Source: DASSUW01 sp963792385
GTDB taxonomy: Bacteria; Actinomycetota; Thermoleophilia; Solirubrobacterales; Solirubrobacteraceae
Assembly (NCBI GenBank): GCA_963792385.1
Contig: CAWBVZ010000003.1
Span: 310,001 to 374,000 of the forward strand
Length of the DNA stretch: 64,000 bases
Reading direction: 5' to 3'
The first letter of the stretch is position 1, and each line of letters starts with the position of its first letter. The notes under the pieces were generated by a model. It was not told the origin of the DNA. It did not search any database and saw nothing but the letters and a program-made list of their open reading frames with translations. Positions 58,360 to 64,000 of this stretch are shown piece by piece. The position numbers and the translations under genes were made by a program.

Positions 58360-60471
58360 GTGTTCGACGCGCTCGCGCGCCTGGCTGACCGCCGCCACCG
58401 GCTCGTGCTCGTCGTGGCGGCGGTGTTCGTGCTGTTCGCCGCTGCGTTTGGCGGGCCGCTCGTGACGCTGTTGGACTCCGGCGACGACTTCGAGGACCAC
58501 GCATCGGAGTCGGTGCTCGCGCGCGACGCCGTCGAGCGTGCCAGCGGCCGTTCCGGCTCGCCCGACCTCGTCGTGCTCGTGCGGCTCGGCGGCGACGTCG
58601 ACAGCGCCGCGTCGCAGGCCAAGATCGCGCGTGTCGCCGGTGCGCTGCGCGACCCCGGCGTCGCGGACGTGGCCGCCTACCGCGACGGCCGGCCGGAAGC
58701 GCTCGTGTCGCGCGACCGCCGCTCCACCTACGTGCTCGCGACGTTCGGCTCGGACGTCGACGAGGACGCGCTCGCCGAGCGCCTTCAGGAACGCGTGGAG
58801 CGCGAGCCCGGGGTGACCGCGGGCGGCGGCCAGCTCGCCTTCACGCAGGTGTCCGAGCAGGTGCAGGAGGACCTCGCGCGGGCGGAGCTGCTCGCGTTCC
58901 CGCTGCTGTTCCTGCTCTCGCTCGTCGTCTTCCGCAGCGTCGTCGCGGCCCTGCTCCCGGTGATCGTCGGCGCGACGACGATCCTCACGACGTTCGTGTT
59001 CATGCGGCTGGTGAACGCGGTCGAGCCGATGTCGGTGTTCGCCATCAACCTGATCACGGGTGCCGGGCTCGGCCTCGCGATCGACTACTCGCTGTTCGTC
59101 GTCTCGCGCTTCCGCGAGGAGCTCGCCACCGGCGCGGGCCGTGGCGATGCGCTGCGGGTGACGATGCGCACGGCCGGCCGCACGGTGCTGTTCAGCGCCG
59201 TCACGGTGGCGGCCGCGATGGCCTCCCTGATGGTCTTCCACCTGCGGTTCCTGTACTCGATGGGCGTCGGCGGCGCGCTCGTCGCGCTGACCGCCGCGCT
59301 CGTGTCGCTGACCGTGCTGCCGGCGCTGCTCGCTGCACTCGGGCCGCGCGTGAATGCGCTCAGCCTGAAGCGCTGGCAGGTGGCGATCAACCGCGACGCC
59401 GCGCACGTGCGCGCGGGCCCGTGGTACCGGTTCTCGCAGCTCGTGATGCGGCGCCCTGGCCCGATCGCCGCCGGGACCGCGGTGCTGCTGATCGCGCTCG
59501 GCCTGCCGTTCCTGCGTATCGACTTCACCGGCGTCGACGCGAGCGTGCTGCCGCGCGACCGGTCCGCGCGCGTGGTGCAGGACGCGCTCGACACCGAGTT
59601 CCCGCCCGGCCGCACGTCGCCGATCTACGTCGTGGCGCGGACCGGCGACGCCGGCGCCGTGCGCGCCTACGCCCAGCGCCTCGAAGGGCTGCCCAGCGTG
59701 GCGGCGGTGCAGGAGCCCCAGCAGGCGGGCGGCGTGTGGCGGATCGACGTCGTCAGCGATGCGCCCGCGCTGTCCGAGCCGGCCAAGCAGCTCGTCGACG
59801 ACGTCCGCGCCACCGACGCGCCGTTCGGCGTACAGGTCGGCGGCGGCACCGCGCTATTCATCGATCAGCAGAGGTCGCTGCGGGACGCGCTGCCGCTCGC
59901 GCTCGCGTTGCTCTGCACGACGACGCTCGTGATCCTGTTCGTGATGACCGGCTCGGTGGTGCTCCCGGTGAAAGCTCTGCTGATGAACCTGCTGACGCTG
60001 AGCGCGGCGTTCGGCCTGCTCGTGCTGATCTTCCAGGACGGGCGCCTGGAGGGCCTGCTCGCCTTCGATGCGCAGGGCGCGCTGGAGTCCACCCAGCCGA
60101 TCCTGCTGTTCGCGATCGCGTTCGGGCTCTCGACCGACTACGGGGTGTTCCTGCTGACCCGCATCAAGGAGGCGCGCGACGCCGGGGCCGGAGACCGCGA
60201 GGCGGTCGCGATCGGGCTCGAGCGCACCGGGCGCATCGTCACGTACGCCGCGCTGTTGTTCTGTATTGCCATCGGCGCGTTCGCGACATCACAGCTGGTC
60301 TTCATCAAGGAACTGGGCGTCGGCACCGCGCTCGCGGTGCTGATCGACGCGTTCCTCGTGCGCGCGCTGCTCGTGCCGTCGCTGATGGCGCTGCTCGGCC
60401 GCTGGAACTGGTGGGCGCCACCCCCACTCGCGCGCCTGCACGCGCGCCTGCGTCTCGGTGAGGCGACGTGA
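58360..60471 (+). CDS. MMPL/RND-family transporter
   Basis: A 703-residue membrane exporter with twelve helices in two repeats of one plus five. Each repeat begins with an N-terminal helix (HRLVLVVAAVFVLFAAAFGG; PIAAGTAVLLIALGLPFLRI) and a large extracytoplasmic loop. Proton-relay residues lie in the two GLGLAIDYSLFVVSRFREEL and FGLSTDYGVFLLTRIKEARD segments, the MMPL signature with Asp-Tyr. It should move lipids or drugs using the proton gradient. GTG 58360 follows the TetR stop by 3 nt. The last codons overlap folK by 4 nt. MMPL proteins often export cell-envelope lipids. Confidence 0.87.
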   Translation: MFDALARLADRRHRLVLVVAAVFVLFAAAFGGPLVTLLDSGDDFEDHASESVLARDAVERASGRSGSPDLVVLVRLGGDVDSAASQAKIARVAGALRDPGVADVAAYRDGRPEALVSRDRRSTYVLATFGSDVDEDALAERLQERVEREPGVTAGGGQLAFTQVSEQVQEDLARAELLAFPLLFLLSLVVFRSVVAALLPVIVGATTILTTFVFMRLVNAVEPMSVFAINLITGAGLGLAIDYSLFVVSRFREELATGAGRGDALRVTMRTAGRTVLFSAVTVAAAMASLMVFHLRFLYSMGVGGALVALTAALVSLTVLPALLAALGPRVNALSLKRWQVAINRDAAHVRAGPWYRFSQLVMRRPGPIAAGTAVLLIALGLPFLRIDFTGVDASVLPRDRSARVVQDALDTEFPPGRTSPIYVVARTGDAGAVRAYAQRLEGLPSVAAVQEPQQAGGVWRIDVVSDAPALSEPAKQLVDDVRATDAPFGVQVGGGTALFIDQQRSLRDALPLALALLCTTTLVILFVMTGSVVLPVKALLMNLLTLSAAFGLLVLIFQDGRLEGLLAFDAQGALESTQPILLFAIAFGLSTDYGVFLLTRIKEARDAGAGDREAVAIGLERTGRIVTYAALLFCIAIGAFATSQLVFIKELGVGTALAVLIDAFLVRALLVPSLMALLGRWNWWAPPPLARLHARLRLGEAT

Positions 60472-60974
60472 GGCTGGGGTACCTCGGGCTCGGCTCGAAC
60501 GTCGGAGACCGCCGCGCGAACCTCCAGGCGGCGATCGAGGACCTGTGGACGCACGACGTGGTCGTGCTCGCGTCGTCCTCGGTGTACGAGACCGAGCCGG
60601 TCGGCGAGGTGCTCGACCAGCCCGACTTCTACAACGCGTGCGTGCGGATCGAGACGCCGCTCGATCCGGAGGCGCTGCTCGACGCCTGCAAGGCGGTCGA
60701 GCGCGCGCTCGGGCGCAACCCGGACGGCGTCCGCCACGGCCCGCGCCCGATCGACGTCGACGTGCTCCTGCTCGAGGGCGTCAAACACGAGTCCGAGCGG
60801 TTGCGGCTCCCGCACCGCGAGGTCACCTCGCGACGGTTCGTGCTCGTGCCGCTGCTCGAACTCGATCCCGACCTCGAGGTCACCGGCGGCGGCCGCGCGG
60901 CCGACGCGCTGGCGGCGCTGGGACCGGGGCAGGAGGTGCGACGGGCGGGTCCGCCGCTGGACGTGCGGGCGTGA
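60468..60974 (+). CDS. folK: 6-Hydroxymethyl-7,8-dihydropterin pyrophosphokinase
   Basis: A 168-residue HPPK that transfers pyrophosphate from ATP to the pterin, the step between FolB and FolP. Motifs: YLGLGSNVGDRRANLQAAIE, VYETEPVGEVLDQPDFYNAC, ALGRNPDGVRHGPRPIDVDV (catalytic Arg and the Asp-x-Asp metal pair) and LPHREVTSRRFVLVPLLELD. GTG 60468 overlaps the transporter stop, so folK depends on read-through from the TetR-controlled unit unless it has its own promoter. folE is not in the window. Confidence 0.9.
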   Translation: MRLGYLGLGSNVGDRRANLQAAIEDLWTHDVVVLASSSVYETEPVGEVLDQPDFYNACVRIETPLDPEALLDACKAVERALGRNPDGVRHGPRPIDVDVLLLEGVKHESERLRLPHREVTSRRFVLVPLLELDPDLEVTGGGRAADALAALGPGQEVRRAGPPLDVRA

Positions 60975-62773
60975 GAGTCCTCCTCGTGCTGGCGGTGCTC
61001 GCGCTCGGGGCCGCGCGAGCCGATGCGGCGACCTTCTGCGTCGAGGCGAGCGCGCCCGCGTGCGTGGACAAGCCGAGCCTGGCGGCCGCGCTCACCGCCG
61101 CCGAGGACCAGCCGGGCGTCGACACGATCCGGATCGGTCGCCGCACCGAGGCGGGCTCGTTCGCCGATGCCCGCGGCGAGCCGGTGCGGATCGTGGGCGC
61201 GGGCCGCACGGCGACCGTCCTCGAGGGGGCGCTCAACCTCGGCGAGGACGAGTCGTCGGTCGCGGCGCTCGCGGTGCGCGCGCCGGGAGCCACGGCGCTC
61301 GCGCTGCGTGGCGCCGGCGACGGGCTGCGGGTCGACGGCGGCATCCGGCTGCGCGACGGCGCCGCCCTGCGCTCGTCGGTGGTCACAGGACCGGTGATCA
61401 CGGCAGGCGATGTGGTTGCGCACAGCGTGCTGATCGCCGGGACGGGGATCGACGTGGAGTCGGGAGCGCTGACGGCACGCCACCTGACCGTCTACGGCGC
61501 GGGCGCGGTCGGCGTCCGGATCGCCCCCGGCGCCCTCGCGACCGTGGCCGACTCGATCGTGTGGGGGTTCGGCGCCGCGTTCTCCGGCTCGTTCGCCGCG
61601 ACGCACTCGGACTACCCCGGTGTGGTCGGCGCGGTCGACCCGGGCTTCGCGGGCCCGCCCACCGATCTCGGTCTGGGCGCCCGCTCACCGCTGATCGACG
61701 CCGGCGACCCGGCTCCGCTCGACGACGCCGAGCCGCTCGAGGACGCCGCCGGCACGGTGCGCGCGGTCGACGGGGACGGCGACGGCACGGCGCAGCGCGA
61801 CGTCGGGGCGCTCGAGCGGCGGCCTCCGCCACCGCCGTCCACGCGCGGCAACCTGCTGGCCAACCCGGGCGCCGAGCAGGGCACGCTGGCGACGAACGAC
61901 ACCGCGAGCCCGGCGCCGCCGCGCTGGACCCGAGCCGGGGCGTTCACGAGCGTCCGCTACGGCACGGTCGCCGGGCCGTTCGCGTTCCCGCCGCTCGACG
62001 TCGGGCTCGTGCTGGGCGCCGGCAACGGGTTCTTCGCGGCCGGCCCCGGTGGCGCAGCGAGCCTCACCCAGGTCGTCGACGTCTCGCGCTGGGCGCCCGA
62101 GATCGACGCGCGTGCCGGTGCACGCGCGCACCTGTCGGCACTGCTCGGCGGCTTCCGTCGCAGCGAGGACCGCGCGATCGTCTCGGCGGAGTTCCGCGGC
62201 CCGACCGGCCTGCGGCGTGGTGGCTTCGCGCTCGACTCGGTGACCGCGGCGGAGCGCGGTCACGCGACCATGCTCACGGCCCGCGTGGCCGAGCGCCGGC
62301 TCCCGCGCCTGACGCGCTCGATCGCCGTGACGGTGCGCGCAGGTACGCCCGGCGGCAGCTACAACGACGCCTACGCCGACGACATCGTGCTGATCCCGCG
62401 CGTCCCGCGGCTGCCGGGCGTCCATCGACCCGGCAGCGGGCGGCGGCCGTTCGCCGGTGTGTTGCTGCTGTCGCGGCGAGTGCGGATCGACCGGCACGGC
62501 AGCGCGCGGGTGCGAATCGGGTGCGCGAGCGCAACGGTCGGGCTCTGCGGCGGCGTGGTGACGCTCGCCCGGAAGCGATCCGTCGTGCTCGGCACGCTGC
62601 GTGTCGCGCTGCAGCCGGGGCGCGTCCGGCGCGTGCGCATCCCACTCTCCCGGCGGGCGCGGCGCTCGCTCGCTCACCGGCGCACCGCGGGTCACGTGTA
62701 CGCGGCCGCGCGCGACGGCCAGGGCCTCACCCGCACGGCCGTCGCGCCGGTGCGGATCGTGCGCCGCCGTTAA
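60971..62773 (+). CDS. Secreted right-handed beta-helix protein
   Basis: A 600-residue exported protein. The signal VRVLLVLAVLALGAARADAA begins at GTG 60971, overlapping the folK stop. Residues 40-260 are a parallel beta-helix of repeating strands (LAVRAPGATALALRGAGDGL, VDGGIRLRDGAALRSSVVTG). Then comes the choice-of-anchor Q-type LGLGARSPLIDAGDPAP with RAVDGDGDGTAQRDVGALE. After a Pro linker, residues 295-480 form a carbohydrate-binding-like beta sandwich (NLLANPGAEQGTLATNDTAS). The C-terminal 110 residues are a basic beta domain. Probably surface polysaccharide-related. Function unknown. Confidence 0.7.
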   Translation: MRVLLVLAVLALGAARADAATFCVEASAPACVDKPSLAAALTAAEDQPGVDTIRIGRRTEAGSFADARGEPVRIVGAGRTATVLEGALNLGEDESSVAALAVRAPGATALALRGAGDGLRVDGGIRLRDGAALRSSVVTGPVITAGDVVAHSVLIAGTGIDVESGALTARHLTVYGAGAVGVRIAPGALATVADSIVWGFGAAFSGSFAATHSDYPGVVGAVDPGFAGPPTDLGLGARSPLIDAGDPAPLDDAEPLEDAAGTVRAVDGDGDGTAQRDVGALERRPPPPPSTRGNLLANPGAEQGTLATNDTASPAPPRWTRAGAFTSVRYGTVAGPFAFPPLDVGLVLGAGNGFFAAGPGGAASLTQVVDVSRWAPEIDARAGARAHLSALLGGFRRSEDRAIVSAEFRGPTGLRRGGFALDSVTAAERGHATMLTARVAERRLPRLTRSIAVTVRAGTPGGSYNDAYADDIVLIPRVPRLPGVHRPGSGRRPFAGVLLLSRRVRIDRHGSARVRIGCASATVGLCGGVVTLARKRSVVLGTLRVALQPGRVRRVRIPLSRRARRSLAHRRTAGHVYAAARDGQGLTRTAVAPVRIVRRR

Positions 62774-62776
62774 CCT
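62771..62776 (+). promoter_or_regulatory. -10 box TAACCT for coaX, made from the upstream stop
   Basis: The TAA that ends the beta-helix gene is the first half of TAACCT, 6 nt before the coaX GTG at 62783. Confidence 0.5.
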
Positions 62777-62782
62777 CGCGGC

Positions 62783-63554
62783 GTGCTTCTCGTCGTTGAC
62801 GTCGGCAACACGCAGACCCACTTCGGCACGTTCCGGGACGGAGAGCTGGTCGAGCACTGGCGGTTCGCCACCGTTCGCCAGTCGACCGCCGACGAGCTCG
62901 GGGCCGCGCTGCGGAGCCTGCTCAGCCTGCGCGGGCTCCTCGTTCGACGACGTCACGGCGTCGATCGTGTCGTCAACCGTGCCCGAGCTGGGGCCGGAGT
63001 GGTCGACCATGGCCGACCGCTATCTCGACCACCGGATGCCGGTCGTCGGGCCCGGCCTGCGCACTGGGATGGCGATCCGGATCGACAATCCGCGCGAGGT
63101 CGGCGCCGACCGGCTCGTGAACGCGGTCGCCGCCCACGAGCGCTTCGGCGGGCCGTGCGTGGTCGTCGACTTCGGCACCGGCATCAACTTCGACATCGTC
63201 TCGCGCGCCGGCGAGTACATCGGCGGGATGATCGCGCCGGGGATCGAGATCTCGATGGACGCGCTCACCGCGCGTGGCGCCAAGCTCCTGCGCGTCGAGC
63301 TGGAGGAGCCGCGGGCGCTGATCGGGAAGTCGACGGTCGAGGCGATCCGGTCCGGCGTCGTCTACGGCTACGCCGGGATGGTCGACGGGATCATCCACCG
63401 CGTGCGCGCCGAGCTCGGCGAGGACACGGCCACGATCGCCACCGGCGGGCTCGCCGGCTACGTCGTCCCGCACACCGAGGGCATCGACGAGGTCGACGAC
63501 CTGCTGACCCTCAAGGGGCTCAAGATCATCTGGGAGCGCAACCAAGGCGCCTAA
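62783..63554 (+). pseudogene. coaX: Type III pantothenate kinase, one frameshift
   Basis: About 257 residues, first step of coenzyme A synthesis. It reads LLVVDVGNTQTHFGTFRDGE (ATP loop with catalytic Asp), then after a break TASIVSSTVPELGPEWS, GLRTGMAIRIDNPREVGADR with the conserved Asn-Pro and Gly-Ala-Asp-Arg, VVVDFGTGINFDIVSRAGEY, GGMIAPGIEISMDALTARGA and KSTVEAIRSGVVYGYAGMVD. Near 62942 CTCCTCG should be CTCTCG or similar, giving LRGLSFDDVTASIV. The usual DFGTATTFD reads DFGTGINFD. Otherwise intact; the indel is likely an error. Confidence 0.85.
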
Positions 63555-63557
63555 CCT
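63552..63557 (+). promoter_or_regulatory. -10 box TAACCT for dus, made from the coaX stop
   Basis: The coaX TAA is the first half of TAACCT, 10 nt before the dus ATG at 63568; the arrangement is the same as before coaX itself. Confidence 0.45.
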
Positions 63558-63567
63558 GTCGGGGCTC

Positions 63568-64000
63568 ATGCGTTCGTTGCACGACTCCTGGCAGCTCGGC
63601 GGCGTCACGATCCCGAATCGGGTCGTGCTCGCTCCCCTCGCCGGGATCGGCAACTGGTTCGTCCGTCTCCAGGCCAAGCGTTACGGCGCCGGGTTCGCGG
63701 TCAGCGAGATGGTGTCGAGCTTCGCGATCCACTACGGCAATCGCAAGACGCACGACGAGCTGCTGACGATCGACCCGCGCGAGCGCGAGGGCGGGCCGGT
63801 GGCGATCCAGCTGTTTGGCCACGACCCGGAGATCATGCGCTCCGCCGCTGCTCACGTGGCGCAGCTCGGCGCCGACATCATCGACCTCAACATGGGCTGC
63901 CCGGTGCCCAAGGTGATGAAGACCGGCGCCGGCGCCGCTCTGCTGCAGGACCCCGAAACGGCGGTCGCGATCGCGACCGCCGCGCGCGAGGGCTCAGGGC
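63568..64000 (+). CDS. dusB: tRNA-dihydrouridine synthase (DusB-like), truncated at window edge
   Basis: The first 144 residues are present. FMN/TIM-barrel motifs: GGVTIPNRVVLAPLAGIGNW (the usual PMAGVTD site reads PLAGIGN), YGAGFAVSEMVSS, PVAIQLFGHDPEIMRSAAAH and DIIDLNMGCPVPKVMKTGAG, with the catalytic Cys. It reduces uridine in the tRNA D-loop. Dus type is assigned by position and motif order and is not certain. The gene continues past 64000. Confidence 0.88.
   Translation, partial: MRSLHDSWQLGGVTIPNRVVLAPLAGIGNWFVRLQAKRYGAGFAVSEMVSSFAIHYGNRKTHDELLTIDPREREGGPVAIQLFGHDPEIMRSAAAHVAQLGADIIDLNMGCPVPKVMKTGAGAALLQDPETAVAIATAAREGSG

Overview
The window is GC-rich, densely packed bacterial DNA with actinobacterial habits: many GTG and TTG starts, 1-4 nt stop/start overlaps, an actinobacterial-type IHF-like protein and Rv1264-like adenylate cyclases. 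Gene content (tilS-hpt-ftsH, a scattered folate set, coaX and dus side by side, many secreted beta-helix proteins) fits a Thermoleophilia/Solirubrobacterales-type soil actinobacterium. That placement is an inference. I see no rRNA, tRNA, CRISPR array, prophage or insertion sequence, so this looks like ordinary chromosome.

Region by region. 0-2.3 kb: the start of an unidentified gene, small membrane proteins, a VOC protein and the IHF-like protein. 2.6-5.7 kb: an alpha-oxoamine synthase, divergent from a YghO-type GNAT protein and a fatty-acid 2-hydroxylase; I read this as a ceramide-like lipid cassette. 6.0-9.5 kb: an AlkA-like glycosylase facing a TPP-riboswitch-controlled thiXYZ-type transporter. 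9.5-15.8 kb: an SRPBCC protein, a hydrolase/flavin-oxidase fusion with an apparently dead hydrolase, a frameshifted LuxR regulator, an SDR and an adenylate cyclase. 15.8-18.0 kb: a MoxR/VWA pair. 18.2-24.4 kb: a secreted protein, a hydrolase, a TetR/YceI/FMN-reductase module with two operators, and an ArsA-like ATPase cluster. 24.5-30.1 kb: a secreted glucuronyl C5-epimerase-like protein, a lipoprotein, a Ca2+/H+ antiporter, TerC and GNAT. 30.2-40.7 kb: acyl-CoA dehydrogenase, a DUF485/ActP acetate uptake pair, a FUSC protein, an M20 peptidase, PadR, a 162-nt inverted repeat, a giant glycine-rich beta-helix protein and a split FadN-order beta-oxidation pair.

40.7-51.05 kb is a patch full of single-base indels. 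The genes are recognisable only by joining frames: sirtuin, a conserved unknown, a three-domain wall hydrolase, a phasin-like protein, a nucleoside phosphorylase, a basic Ala/Lys-rich protein, an SCP2-like protein, adenylate cyclase, tilS, hpt and the start of ftsH. Because tilS, hpt and ftsH are normally needed for growth, sequence error is likelier than decay. Sparse single indels also occur elsewhere (12.71, 27.62, 29.30, 40.67, 53.29, 56.75, 57.02 and 62.94 kb).

51-64 kb: ftsH, LacI with operators, an Lrp/EamA divergent pair around a perfect palindrome, an SDR, a 58-residue small gene, folP-folB, a TetR/MMPL efflux pair inserted before folK, a secreted beta-helix protein, coaX and a truncated dus gene. 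A recurring signal is a TAnnnT-like -10 box 6-10 nt before the start codon, implying many leaderless mRNAs. At four junctions the stop codon of the upstream gene supplies the first three bases of that box.
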